The notes: generated by a model not told the origin, from the letters alone. 20,864 bases of DNA from Candidatus Avelusimicrobium stercoris (GCA_002432025.1 DJFE01000019.1:213864-234727), one strand, 5' to 3'; positions 7,794 to 16,978 are shown, numbered from the stretch's first letter. Translations and numbers: made by a program.

Positions 7794-8691
7794 AATCTAT
7801 TCTATACGCTACTTGGGTTCCTTCGCTGTTTGTACGATGATAGTTATCCTTACCCGAAATATTGGAACAAATTCTTTTCCCCACCTCATCATCAATATTG
7901 GCCCAACACTCAAAAAAATTGTTTTGGTAGTATTTTTCTAAACCTAAATCTCTAACATTATCCTGACACCGAAAGGACATTCTGGGCGCCAAGTGTGAAA
8001 AAAGAGTGCAAGTCGTTGTTTTATTACTGATAACAGTGGCACTGTTTTTGGTAAATCCGGCAGGCATAGCAATAACAAGAGAATCAAAATTACTGGCATA
8101 GCGGCCCGTTTGCATATAAAAATGCTGTTGCGCTTGGTCCACAGCGCGCACAAGGGCATACATTGTGGATACGCGGCTGGTCCCCACCGCCACGCGGTAC
8201 GACGGCAAAGCCGCCGCGGCTAATATGCCAATAATGAGAACGACAACTAGGAGTTCTATTAAAGTAAATCCACGGCTAACAACCAAAGTGGTAGATCCTG
8301 AAACAAGTTCAGGATGACCTCCTTTTTTTATAATAATGTCTTTTCCGAGTGTGGAGCGGCCCACTAGGAACGCGGTCCGCGGGGTGTTGTCATCCCGTAG
8401 TGTCTTTATACGGGATCTGTCGTTGCCGTTGTGGTTGTCATCCCCGAAGGTCGTAGTCGGGGATCTGTTGTTGTCATTTTCTTTTTTAAATAACGACAGA
8501 TTCCCGACTAAAACTCTCGGGAATGACAAAATAGAGGTATTTACCGTGCGGCCACTTATACTAGTAGCGTCATTCTGGAAAGTTGTAGTCCAGAATCTGT
8601 TGTTGCGAAACGGCGAGATTCCGTACAGAAACCCTACGGAATGACGTCTGCTTGGGGTGGCCGCACGGCAACTAGTAATAAATCCTTTCAT
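7792..8691 (-). CDS. Type IV pilin-like protein with repeat-interrupted leader
   Basis: The 158-residue mature part is a type IV (pseudo)pilin. The prepilin-peptidase site is G141|F142 in RGFTLIELLVVVLIIGIL, with the usual Glu at mature position 5 and a hydrophobic helix after it. The rest is a short PilE-like globular domain with four cysteines (C228, C242, C262, C275) that could form two disulfides. The leader is abnormal: 141 residues instead of a handful, because a repeat array is inserted in frame after M-K-G-F. The ATG at 8691 has an excellent AAGGAG five bases upstream, so it is probably the original start. A TTG at 8286-8284 would give a six-residue leader but has no good ribosome-binding site. 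The protein may be made as a long precursor, be unprocessed, or be effectively inactivated. Confidence 0.8.
   Translation of the reverse strand: MKGFITSCRAATPSRRHSVGFLYGISPFRNNRFWTTTFQNDATSISGRTVNTSILSFPRVLVGNLSLFKKENDNNRSPTTTFGDDNHNGNDRSRIKTLRDDNTPRTAFLVGRSTLGKDIIIKKGGHPELVSGSTTLVVSRGFTLIELLVVVLIIGILAAAALPSYRVAVGTSRVSTMYALVRAVDQAQQHFYMQTGRYASNFDSLVIAMPAGFTKNSATVISNKTTTCTLFSHLAPRMSFRCQDNVRDLGLEKYYQNNFFECWANIDDEVGKRICSNISGKDNYHRTNSEGTQVAYRID
8265..8685. repeat. Repeat array inserted in the prepilin leader, with 7-bp direct repeats
   Basis: The block between identical copies of TAAATCC (8265-8271 and 8679-8685 on the plus strand, GGATTTA in the gene) is 407 bp. Removing it with one copy joins ATGAAAGGATTT to ACTTTAATA and restores MKGFTLIELL. 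Units inside, on the plus strand, are A at 8291-8318; B-like at 8389-8419, 8437-8467 and 8569-8599; C-like at 8495-8527 and 8615-8645. In the pilin frame they read as peptides such as GHPELVSGST, NNRSPTTTFGDDN and NDRSRIKTLRDDN, with no stop codon. Confidence 0.85.
8544..8668. repeat. Module with 12-bp terminal inverted repeats inside the array
   Basis: CCGTGCGGCCAC at 8544-8555 is the exact reverse complement of GTGGCCGCACGG at 8657-8668. The 125-bp module between and including them contains one B unit and one C unit. It has the shape of a small non-autonomous palindromic element. ACTAGT lies just inside the left arm and just outside the right arm. Confidence 0.7.
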
Positions 8692-8709
8692 TTTTTCTCC
8701 TTATTAAAG

Positions 8710-8860
8710 CCTTTATATTTGAGCAAAACAACCTTTTATACGAGTTTTTATACAGCGGATACATCCGGGTACGGAAAGTGTGTTCTCTCTCTAATTTATC
8801 AAAAAAAAAAAACGGGTCAAGCCCTTTACAATAAACAGCCAAAAAGGCAACGACAAAAAC
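8710..8860 (-). repeat. Pilin upstream region, copy 2
   Basis: This is the second copy of the segment at 1-155, here in place between the repeat cluster at 8862 and the pilin ribosome-binding site at about 8697-8702. It includes the 12-A run (8801-8812), the candidate promoter and roughly 90 bases that would form the 5' untranslated leader, with a small near-palindrome around CGGATGTATCCG on the minus strand. Confidence 0.8.
8793..8820 (-). promoter_or_regulatory. Candidate pilin promoter with T12 spacer, copy 2
   Basis: On the minus strand TTGACC (8820-8815), CG, twelve T, GA, then TAAATT (8798-8793) give a 16-base spacer. It lies about 100 bases upstream of the pilin ATG. The identical arrangement occurs in copy 1. 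A change of one T would alter -35/-10 spacing, so on/off switching by slippage is plausible but not shown. Confidence 0.45.
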
Positions 8861-8861
8861 G

Positions 8862-9046
8862 ACAGATCCCAGAACCCTGCGGGCCGCCAAACACTCCGGG
8901 ATGACAGAAAAAAACACAACAAAATAATGCTGTCATAAAATAAAAGTCATCCTGAATTTATTTCAGGATCTACTGCTTGGGTAGTTGGTTGTTTCTGTTG
9001 TTTTTAACAACCCATAAGGTAGATTCTGAAACAAGTTCAGAATGAC
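8862..9046. repeat. Palindromic repeat cluster upstream of the pilin gene
   Basis: A C-like unit at 8862-8907 (ACAGATCCC with GGGATGACAG) is followed by two A units in opposite orientation at 8946-8973 and 9019-9046. With the intervening GCTTGGGT and ACCCATAAGG these form a palindrome of about 100 bp. The cluster fills the gap between the pilin upstream region and the end of pbpC. No gene is seen here. Confidence 0.8.
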
Positions 9047-9114
9047 CTACTTATTTGATAACGACATAAATATGATGTGGTTTTCGCTCTTTTTTGTGAA
9101 AAAAAATGGTCAAG

Positions 9115-11223
9115 TTACGGTAGAACTTCAAAGGTAAGGCTGGCCGTTTCGCCAAGACAGGAAACCGAAAGAGCGTGTTTTCCGGCTTGCAATGGCCACC
9201 AGTTTTGGCAGGACGAACCCGGGTGTTTTTTCCCGTCCAAAACCCAGGTACATTTGTCTTCGGCACACTCTGCCGCCCACTTAACGGCTTGGGAAGCAAG
9301 CGGCACAGAAGGGTCTATCTTAAAAACATCCTTGTCTGTGGGCGAAACAATTTTTAAGCGCGTAGAAACCGCCTTGTGCCGCCCCGAACAAATACCGGGC
9401 AAGTGTGCCCGGTCAAAGGCGCTTTCCTGCGTGTGCGGGCAGTTTTCCCCGGCCAACAGGCCGCTATCCAAACAAGTTTGTGCGCGCACGATACCCTCGG
9501 GCACAGAAGACGGCCCGGAGGGATATTTGTCTTGCAAATAAACGGCCAAATCGTGCAAAATCGGCCCCGCCCCCGTAATGCCGGACACCTTTTGCATAGA
9601 GGTTGCGTTAAAATTTCCCACCCATACGCCCACCGTCCAGCGCGCGGTATAGCCAATGGCAAAATTATCTTTATAATCCTTGGACGTGCCCGTCTTGGCC
9701 GCAAACGGGAAGGGCAAAGAAAGCGGCGAATTAAGCCCAAACGCAGGCGCGCGGGCATTATTATCCGCCAAAATATCCGTAACCAAATAGGCCGCCTGCG
9801 GGGTAAGCACACGCGCTTCCCGGCCCGGGGCGCGTATAATAGGGTTTGTGGCAAACAAAACAGGCTTATAAACTCCCCCGCGTGCAAGCGCGGCATAGGC
9901 GTTTGTCAGGTCCAACAGGCGCACCTCGCCATTGCCTAATGCCAGCCCCAAGCCGTAAAAATCAGCGGGTTTGGTTAAAGAGGTAAACCCCGCCCGGCGC
10001 AAAAGAGCCAATAAATTAAACGTGCCGGAAAGTTCCGCTGCCTTTACCGCCGGGATATTGTACGAACACGCCAACGCGCGGCGGGCAGATACCCAGCCGT
10101 GGTAGTTTTCGTCATAGTTCCGGGGGCGGAATCCCCCCTCAAAAAATGTGTCCTCATCCAAAATCAAACTGGCCGGAGTAAGGCTTCCCCGCTCAAAGGC
10201 CAGCCCATATACAAAGGGTTTTAAGGCCGAACCCGGCTGGCGCAAGGCGCGCGCACCGTCCACCTGCCCGCTGTTTTGGGAATTGTAAAAATCAGCCGAC
10301 CCCACATAAGCAAGCACCGCCCCGGTGGCATTTTCCAGCACTACCACCGCCCCGTTGGTTACGTTTTGCTCCGACAAGTGCAAAATATAATTTTTTACTA
10401 CGCCCTCGGCATATAATTGCAAATCTTTATCTAAGGTAGAGGAAACTTCCTGCGAATCAGGCGGCAAAAGGGGCTCCAACAATCGCGTAAAGTGCGGTGC
10501 GTCAAACGGGCGGGCGGTAGAACGCAGTTCCAACTGCTCGCTCACGGCCAGAGCGTACATTTCCTTATCAATAAACCCGTTATCCAGCATTTTTTTCAGC
10601 ACCCAATCGCGCCGTTTGAGTGCGCGGGAGAAATGTTTAAGCGGATTATAATAAGTGGGTGATTTGGCAAGTCCCGCCAAAAATGCGGACTGCGACAAGG
10701 ACAAATCCGCCGCCTGCGTATTAAAATAGAAACGGCTGGCGGCTTCCACCCCTTGCGTTAAATTGCCCAGTTCCAAGAGGTTAAAATATTCCTCCAAAAT
10801 TTCCTCTTTGGTCATCTGGCGCTCTATTTTTAGCGCACTAAACGCCTCGCGCGTTTTGCCCCAAAAGGTTTTGGGGCGGGGCTCCACCACGCGGGCCAGT
10901 TGCTGGGTAATGGTGGATGCGCCGGAAACGACTTCGCCCGCAGACGTGTTTTGCCACGCGGCACGCAAAATAGCCGCCACATCCACCCCGGAGTGCGTAA
11001 AAAAGCGTTTGTCCTCGGCGGCCACGGCGGCGGCTATCAGCCAAGGCGAAACCTCGTTTAACGAAACGGGCAAATAATAGGTATTACGGGCCGACAAAAA
11101 ACCGCGGATGGGCGCACCGTAGCGGTCGTAGATTTGTTTGGACGGCAACAAAAATGCTTCTTCCCCACCCACCAGGCAGGGAAGAAGCACTAAACTTAAA
11201 AGTACCGCCAAACACTTTTTCAT
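9115..11223 (-). CDS. pbpC: Penicillin-binding protein 1C
   Basis: This bifunctional class A peptidoglycan synthase is 702 residues long and anchored by an N-terminal hydrophobic segment (about 4-19). The glycosyltransferase domain has EDKRFFTHSGVD at 70-81 with catalytic E70, and GASTITQQLA at 101-110. The transpeptidase domain has SALK at 332-335 (nucleophile S332), SYN at 387-389 and KTGTS at 510-514. The last 100 or so residues, with several cysteines, correspond to the PBP1C C-terminal domain. Its ATG overlaps the stop of the upstream alpha-2-macroglobulin gene as TAATG, so the two are co-translated, as in the E. coli yfhM-pbpC pair. No GC-rich terminator follows the stop, only a T-rich run. 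Confidence 0.95.
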   Translation of the reverse strand: MKKCLAVLLSLVLLPCLVGGEEAFLLPSKQIYDRYGAPIRGFLSARNTYYLPVSLNEVSPWLIAAAVAAEDKRFFTHSGVDVAAILRAAWQNTSAGEVVSGASTITQQLARVVEPRPKTFWGKTREAFSALKIERQMTKEEILEEYFNLLELGNLTQGVEAASRFYFNTQAADLSLSQSAFLAGLAKSPTYYNPLKHFSRALKRRDWVLKKMLDNGFIDKEMYALAVSEQLELRSTARPFDAPHFTRLLEPLLPPDSQEVSSTLDKDLQLYAEGVVKNYILHLSEQNVTNGAVVVLENATGAVLAYVGSADFYNSQNSGQVDGARALRQPGSALKPFVYGLAFERGSLTPASLILDEDTFFEGGFRPRNYDENYHGWVSARRALACSYNIPAVKAAELSGTFNLLALLRRAGFTSLTKPADFYGLGLALGNGEVRLLDLTNAYAALARGGVYKPVLFATNPIIRAPGREARVLTPQAAYLVTDILADNNARAPAFGLNSPLSLPFPFAAKTGTSKDYKDNFAIGYTARWTVGVWVGNFNATSMQKVSGITGAGPILHDLAVYLQDKYPSGPSSVPEGIVRAQTCLDSGLLAGENCPHTQESAFDRAHLPGICSGRHKAVSTRLKIVSPTDKDVFKIDPSVPLASQAVKWAAECAEDKCTWVLDGKKHPGSSCQNWWPLQAGKHALSVSCLGETASLTFEVLP

Positions 11224-14200
11224 TATTTAATGATAAGCGTTTCGGTGGCGTTGCGGCCAAAGACGGACGGCTCATACATTTGGCTGGCCCACAGGCACGG
11301 ATAGGCAAATGTGCCCGGCACCGAAGCAGACACCAAGTAAGAATAGGTGTGCGTGCCGGCGGGCAGATAATCGGCAAACGCGGCCAAGCGGTCGTCGTAT
11401 TTTTCGCTCCGCTCAAAACCGTTATAATAGTCGCCGTTATCCCCGGCTAATACGGCACCCTGCGCGGCGGATTCGGTCGCCAGCGAGGTGTTTACAATTT
11501 CAAACCCGGCCGGGATAAAATCCTCCACCACCACAAAGTTGCGCGCCGTGGCGTTTTTGACCGTTAAGGTGATTTTGTAGCGTTCGCCCGCCACAATTTC
11601 GCTCACGGGTTTACCGTCCAAGGTGGTAATCGCACGGGAAACCGTAAAGCCGCCGTCCACCGGTTTATCATAGCGGCGCGGCTCATACACTTGGCCCAAG
11701 GTATAATAGAGCGTCCCGGCCCCCTCTTTGGCAAATTTCAAGCGGGCTTCGCCCTTGTTGCCATATACCTCGTCAAACGGTACGGAAGCGGTTTTGCTGT
11801 CCACACTGCGGCCCTTAAAGGTATTTTGGAGCAAGGTTTTCCCGGCCAGTTTGACGGACGCTTCAAAGTCCGGCGTTACGCTTTCCTGCGCTTGGTAATA
11901 GGTGTTTAACGCCTTAAATACGGCGGCGTTTACACTCGTGTTATTCCAATGGCCTTCGGCGTTTAACTGCGTAAGCAGCCAATGCGCCGTTTGGAACGCT
12001 TGTTCAAACGGATATTGCGCGTATAACAGCGCATCCAGCGCAAGAGCCGTACCCTTGGTGTTATCCATATGAAGCCAAGGCATTTCCTGTGGTACGTCAA
12101 AATAAGCCGATTCGGGCGTAAAGACGATGCGGTTCAACAAGCGTTGGCCCAAGGCGTTTTTAATGGTTTTAGAGCGGCCCGAAGCCTGCGCGGCCTTTAA
12201 CAAATACGCTTGCGCCGGAAGCGGCAACGAATCCGCCTTGGCATAGAGCGTATTAAAAGCGCTTTGCACGTTTCTGCCGTACAAGGCCAGCACATACGCG
12301 GCGTAAGCGCGCGCGGTGTCGGTTTCCAAGGAAGAATAGCGGTAGGCGCGGGTAGTCTTGGCGTAAAAAGCCGTTTCTAACCACGAGACAGCCTTATCTA
12401 ATGCCTTGGTTTGCACCCGATAGCCCGCCTTTTTGGCCAAATAGTTTACTTTCAGCGCGTAGGCCGTTACGTACGGGTCAGGCAAAGAAGTATTCTTCCA
12501 GTAGCCAAGGCCACCAGAAGCGTATTGGTATTCGGGCAACAAGTCCAAAATTTCCTGCACCTGCTTTTTATACTGCGCGGTATCGCCCAGTTTAAAATCT
12601 TCCACCAACTTCGCCCCCGCAATAACGGGTAACGCCTTGGACATTTTTTGCTCCAAACAATCGTACGGATAAGTGAGCAAATAGACCATAGAACCCTTTA
12701 AGTTTAAAAGTGCCGTGGAAGCGAGCGAGAGGGTAATTTCGTTATCCGCCGCTTCGTTTAAGTTGCCCGGCTTGTCTAACAATTCTTCCTGTTCTCCCTT
12801 CGTAGCCGCATAGACGGAAAGAGTCTGCTTCTTTTCCACCGGGGAAACCGTAAATTTAGAAAGTACGCCGTCCTGCGCTTTTCGCCCCTTTACGCTAAAC
12901 GCTACGCGCGCTTCGCCGTTTTCCACGGCTTCGCACCCCCAGGCCACTTCCTGTGCTTTGCCCAAGGGCACCGTTACGGTTTTGGTGTCCGGGCCGGATA
13001 AGGTTACAGCGCCTTCGGCGCGGGCGGTTACGGTCAGTTCGCCTTTTTTATCCTCGTAGTTATACACCACGGCCCCGCAGGAGAACTTATCCCCCTTGCG
13101 CGCAAAACGCGGCAGGTTGGGTGTAACCATAACGGGTTTAGACACTTGGATAGACGCTTCTGCCGAGCCGAACTCGTCCGCCGTCAGGGCTACAGCCATT
13201 ATGCGGAATTTGGTCAGGTTGTCAGGCAGTTTAAATTTCACTTCCGTGCGGCCTTTTTTATCGGTGGTTACCACCGCATTAAAATACGGCGTAAACGCAA
13301 AGTTTGTGCGCAAATCTACCCCGCCCAACTTGCTGGCGGCATAGTTTGCCCCGCCGCCCCCGCGGTTTTCGCCTTTTTCGCCAAAGTTACGCTGACCCAC
13401 CACATACACGCGGTTATCCATCGTAAATACAGACACCGGGCGGGAACCGTAATATTGGTTAAACAAATCCGGCGTCTGGTAATTCGTCAGCGCCAAAACG
13501 CCCTCATCCACCACCATAACGGCTACTTCCGCCGGGGTATTCTTCAAATGCGGCTTGGCCGTCAGTTTGAGCGTTACCTCTTCGCCCGGCTGGTAGCGGG
13601 TTTTGTCGGTTTTGATAACGGGCGTAATCTTTTTGGAATCGGGCAGGACCGTCAAATTGACATATCCCACCTTGCCTTGCGGTTTGCCCAAATCAAGCCC
13701 CTTGTCGTTCACGGGATCCGCACTCCGTCCGCGCACCAAGGTTACGCCAACATATACGTTAGGCAGGTAATTGGGCTTTACCGGTACTTCCACATAGTCC
13801 GCCCCGCCCTTAACAGGCGTAATCCACGCGTCCAAAATGCCCTCGCGTTCTACTGTTACCAACGCCAAGGCGTTTTCATACGGGGATTCTACGGCAATGC
13901 GGGCCGTTTTGCCCGGCTTGTAGGAATTTTTGTCCTGTTTCAACACCAACAGGTCATCATCCGTCCTTTGCCAATAAGCCTGGCCCTTGCCATATACCAT
14001 TATATTAAAGCCACCCAATACGGTGCGGCCCGAGGAGTCCTTGCTCGTAAGCGTTACAAAATAGTTTCCGGCTTCCGTCGGTTTAAAGGACAAGCGTCCG
14101 CCGTCCGTGCCGACTTGCAACGTTTGGCTGGGCAAATTGGTTACCTTCTTTTCACTTACCCACTCCAAGCGGCCCGAAAGCCCGGCCTTGCGCACGCTGA

Positions 14201-16886
14201 ACCATTGTTCCTTGCGGATATCCGCCGTAACCGTGGCCGAGGTCCGCACGCCCTTAGGCGTTACCGCCAACAAATCCGCCTGAACCGTATCGCCCAGTTC
14301 CACGCGGTCCGTTACCAGTTTGGCCCCCAAGTAAAAGGAAGCGGGGTGAACAAGCACATCGGCGCGGGCAAACAAATCCTGCCGCGCGGGCGACTGCACG
14401 CCCAGTTCGGCATATACCGTTACCGGGAAGTCCACCTTCGGCAAGCGGGCAGAAAAATTCAGGGCTCCTTTATCGTCCAAATTACCCGTGGAGTCCAGCA
14501 GCAGTTTGCCGTCCTCTTTGTATTCGTCCTCACGCAGGAAATACGGCGTAAAGGTGTAGCCCTCAAAACCTTTGGGCTCAAACCAAGCGCGCATCCGGCG
14601 CAGGTTCCAGTTGGCCTTGGCGCCCGCCAATGGGGAGCCAAAGTTGTACTGGGCAGAGGCTAAAAATTGGGCCGTATCTCCCGAGAAATAAGAATCTTGC
14701 TCCGGGCGGAGATTTACCTTAAAGTCCGCCTGTTTGACGGCCTCCACCTGGAAACTGTAATACGCACTGGAAACATCTTGTTGCCCCTTTATTTGCGGGG
14801 TAAAGGAAATATCCCAAGAACCCGTATAGGCCGTTTTGGGAATATCAAATTTCAGGTCAAAGGTGCCCATTTGCGAGGAAAGGGTAACCTCTTTATTTAG
14901 CACCTCTTCACCGCGTGCGTCGTTAATGCGCACCTTTCCGCGCACCGCCTGCGACAATCCCCACGCACTGCCCTTTAATTGGCGCACGACGCCTTTTAAA
15001 TACAAGGTTTCGCCGGGGCGGTAAATGCCACGGTCCGTAAACAGCACAGAGCGCACCGCTTCGGGCTGGGGATTGTAATCGTAATTTAAATTAAAGCGCC
15101 ACGGTTCAAGGCCGTCGTTCCAAGCACTGCTGACGACCGCATCGCCGCCCGCGCTGGATACAAACGCATACACCACGGGTTGCCCCCACTCGGAGGCAAC
15201 GTCCAAATTCTTCCAGCCGGGTGCGCGGACAAGGCCGTCCTGGTCGGTACTGCCCGTCCACAAGATTTTGTTGTCTTTGCCACGCAGTTCCACCGCCAAA
15301 TTAGGCATTGGTTCGCCCGTTTGGAGAGAGGTAGCCCAAAGCAAAATATTTTCGGGCGATGTCTTTAACGTTACCCCCACATCGGTAATATTATCGGTGG
15401 AGGACACCCAGCAGCCGTCTTTGCGGTTTTTGTCTTGGAGTTTTACTTGGCTGAAAACAATACTGTCCTTGGCCGTGGGATTAAACTTATTTAAGTCAAT
15501 AAAGGTTTTAACCGTGCGGTCCTTTACGTCTTTAAAGGTATAAGTGCCGTCAAAGGTGGCGGACGTAAGCGGCTTTTTGGCGCAGTATCCTGCGGAAACC
15601 GTATCAAACGGAATAAAATTTTCTTTATTAAAACGTGCCCCGCGCACAGGCAGAGAGGGCGTATTCATTAAATCAATGGGCAAGCGCGGGCTTAAATAAC
15701 TTTCCAGTACGCCAAGGCCGCCCGAAAAGTCCGCCGTCGGGCAATAGCCGGAGTTGGTTATTTTAAAGGTTTTATCTTCACCCAAGGTATTGCCATAAAT
15801 ATCGCGCAGGTTTTTATTTAAAGTTACGGTAACGGTTTGACCGGGCTTCAAATTAAGGAAGGCAAAGGGCGTGCGGAAATAGGCTGCGCCCGTTTTATTA
15901 TCCACCACGTCATAGCCCAGCGCATCGCCTTCCTGCTCGGAAAGTTTGCGCACGGCAGAGGCGGGTTCCACGGTGGCCGCGGCGGCAAGTTCCTTCAAGC
16001 GGACCGGGGTAGAAAAATCCACCGTCGGCGTATAGGGCAAGCAACCGTCATTAACTTGGTTTAAAACCGTTAAATTAGGATAGGTATAGAAAGTAGTGTT
16101 ATAATCCTTTTCCATCCCCTGCGTACCCGTAGGCGCGGGCAATCCCGCCTTTAACGTAAGGGTATAGCGGGTACCTTTTTCCAAGGCGGACAACGGGCTG
16201 ATAACCGCAATATTTTGTTTGTTATAGTAAGAAAAATCTTTATCGTATTCCAGTTGGCTAATCGGGCGGACAATCAGCGGGACGGTTTTGGTAACATTCG
16301 GGCGTTTGGCGGAGGATAAACCCAAACGCTGGCTGAAAGTAGCCTCGGCCGGGACCGTATAGGAAAGTTGAACATATTTAGAAAGTTCGTCCATTTTTAC
16401 CGGGCGGGTAAATACTACATATAAGGTGGGATTTAGGCTAATCCAATGTTCATCCTTGCGGGGCTGAACGAAATTCACCTCGGGCACCGGGGTAGTAAAG
16501 CGGAACGTATAATTTTGCGCCAAGGCCTTGCCGCTGACGGCGGATTTAAAACCCGCGGGAACGGTTACGGTATAAGCGGTGGCTTCGGGCCAGTTTTCGG
16601 CCGGTTCAAAAATCACCGTTTGCGTGCCGCTATACCGGCAGGAGCCCTTGATTTTGGGCGAAATGGTAATCGGGCAGTTAGACGAGGAAAACTCCGTCTT
16701 TTCCCCCAGCGCGGCTACGGGCTGGTTAAATGAAACGGAAACGGAATAACGTCCCCCCGCATAGAGTTTCCCCTTAGGGGAAGCCGACAAAACTTTTAGG
16801 GCCGGGGCAGCTGCCAAAGAAGAAAGCGCAGTCCCCGCCACCAACGCCGCCGCCAAAACGGCGCGCAAGATAAAACGGTTTTTCAT
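11223..16886 (-). CDS. yfhM: Bacterial alpha-2-macroglobulin (YfhM-like)
   Basis: This 1887-residue secreted protease trap is longer than E. coli YfhM (about 1650). It starts with a signal peptide (hydrophobic 8-25, cleavage near AAAP) and has no lipobox cysteine, so it is probably periplasmic and soluble rather than a lipoprotein. Macroglobulin-like domains fill the first half, with the family segment TDRGIYRPGETLYLKG near 614-630. MVDEGVLAL lies near 1124, and a Gly-rich segment near 1165-1188 is a good candidate bait or linker region. PDNLTKFRIMAVALTADEFG lies near 1215-1240. The thioester motif CLEQ is intact at 1410-1413, so covalent capture of proteases is possible. AAGGAGG lies six bases before the ATG. 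Together with PBP1C it fits defence and repair of the wall after protease or membrane attack. Confidence 0.93.
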   Translation of the reverse strand: MKNRFILRAVLAAALVAGTALSSLAAAPALKVLSASPKGKLYAGGRYSVSVSFNQPVAALGEKTEFSSSNCPITISPKIKGSCRYSGTQTVIFEPAENWPEATAYTVTVPAGFKSAVSGKALAQNYTFRFTTPVPEVNFVQPRKDEHWISLNPTLYVVFTRPVKMDELSKYVQLSYTVPAEATFSQRLGLSSAKRPNVTKTVPLIVRPISQLEYDKDFSYYNKQNIAVISPLSALEKGTRYTLTLKAGLPAPTGTQGMEKDYNTTFYTYPNLTVLNQVNDGCLPYTPTVDFSTPVRLKELAAAATVEPASAVRKLSEQEGDALGYDVVDNKTGAAYFRTPFAFLNLKPGQTVTVTLNKNLRDIYGNTLGEDKTFKITNSGYCPTADFSGGLGVLESYLSPRLPIDLMNTPSLPVRGARFNKENFIPFDTVSAGYCAKKPLTSATFDGTYTFKDVKDRTVKTFIDLNKFNPTAKDSIVFSQVKLQDKNRKDGCWVSSTDNITDVGVTLKTSPENILLWATSLQTGEPMPNLAVELRGKDNKILWTGSTDQDGLVRAPGWKNLDVASEWGQPVVYAFVSSAGGDAVVSSAWNDGLEPWRFNLNYDYNPQPEAVRSVLFTDRGIYRPGETLYLKGVVRQLKGSAWGLSQAVRGKVRINDARGEEVLNKEVTLSSQMGTFDLKFDIPKTAYTGSWDISFTPQIKGQQDVSSAYYSFQVEAVKQADFKVNLRPEQDSYFSGDTAQFLASAQYNFGSPLAGAKANWNLRRMRAWFEPKGFEGYTFTPYFLREDEYKEDGKLLLDSTGNLDDKGALNFSARLPKVDFPVTVYAELGVQSPARQDLFARADVLVHPASFYLGAKLVTDRVELGDTVQADLLAVTPKGVRTSATVTADIRKEQWFSVRKAGLSGRLEWVSEKKVTNLPSQTLQVGTDGGRLSFKPTEAGNYFVTLTSKDSSGRTVLGGFNIMVYGKGQAYWQRTDDDLLVLKQDKNSYKPGKTARIAVESPYENALALVTVEREGILDAWITPVKGGADYVEVPVKPNYLPNVYVGVTLVRGRSADPVNDKGLDLGKPQGKVGYVNLTVLPDSKKITPVIKTDKTRYQPGEEVTLKLTAKPHLKNTPAEVAVMVVDEGVLALTNYQTPDLFNQYYGSRPVSVFTMDNRVYVVGQRNFGEKGENRGGGGANYAASKLGGVDLRTNFAFTPYFNAVVTTDKKGRTEVKFKLPDNLTKFRIMAVALTADEFGSAEASIQVSKPVMVTPNLPRFARKGDKFSCGAVVYNYEDKKGELTVTARAEGAVTLSGPDTKTVTVPLGKAQEVAWGCEAVENGEARVAFSVKGRKAQDGVLSKFTVSPVEKKQTLSVYAATKGEQEELLDKPGNLNEAADNEITLSLASTALLNLKGSMVYLLTYPYDCLEQKMSKALPVIAGAKLVEDFKLGDTAQYKKQVQEILDLLPEYQYASGGLGYWKNTSLPDPYVTAYALKVNYLAKKAGYRVQTKALDKAVSWLETAFYAKTTRAYRYSSLETDTARAYAAYVLALYGRNVQSAFNTLYAKADSLPLPAQAYLLKAAQASGRSKTIKNALGQRLLNRIVFTPESAYFDVPQEMPWLHMDNTKGTALALDALLYAQYPFEQAFQTAHWLLTQLNAEGHWNNTSVNAAVFKALNTYYQAQESVTPDFEASVKLAGKTLLQNTFKGRSVDSKTASVPFDEVYGNKGEARLKFAKEGAGTLYYTLGQVYEPRRYDKPVDGGFTVSRAITTLDGKPVSEIVAGERYKITLTVKNATARNFVVVEDFIPAGFEIVNTSLATESAAQGAVLAGDNGDYYNGFERSEKYDDRLAAFADYLPAGTHTYSYLVSASVPGTFAYPCLWASQMYEPSVFGRNATETLIIK

Positions 16887-16910
16887 AAAAATCCTCCTTA
16901 CTATCTTTGT

Positions 16911-16916
16911 ATTGTA
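16911..16916 (-). promoter_or_regulatory. Candidate -10 of the alpha-2-macroglobulin operon
   Basis: TACAAT on the minus strand lies about 24 bases upstream of the start codon, which leaves room for the AAGGAGG site. No good -35 is seen. Confidence 0.3.
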
Positions 16917-16978
16917 CCATTAATAACCTATAAGCGCCACTACCTAACTATTTTTATATTTGGTAAAATATATATAAG

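Noticed and set aside
8336..8644. Plus-strand frame of 102 codons within the repeat array
   Set aside because: It consists only of palindromic repeat units read in the other direction and has no ribosome-binding site or conserved domain.
13146..14663. Plus-strand open frame of 505 codons opposite the alpha-2-macroglobulin gene
   Set aside because: It is fully antisense to a clear family member, rich in Arg, Gly and Gln as expected from complementary GC-biased codons, and has no recognisable domain.
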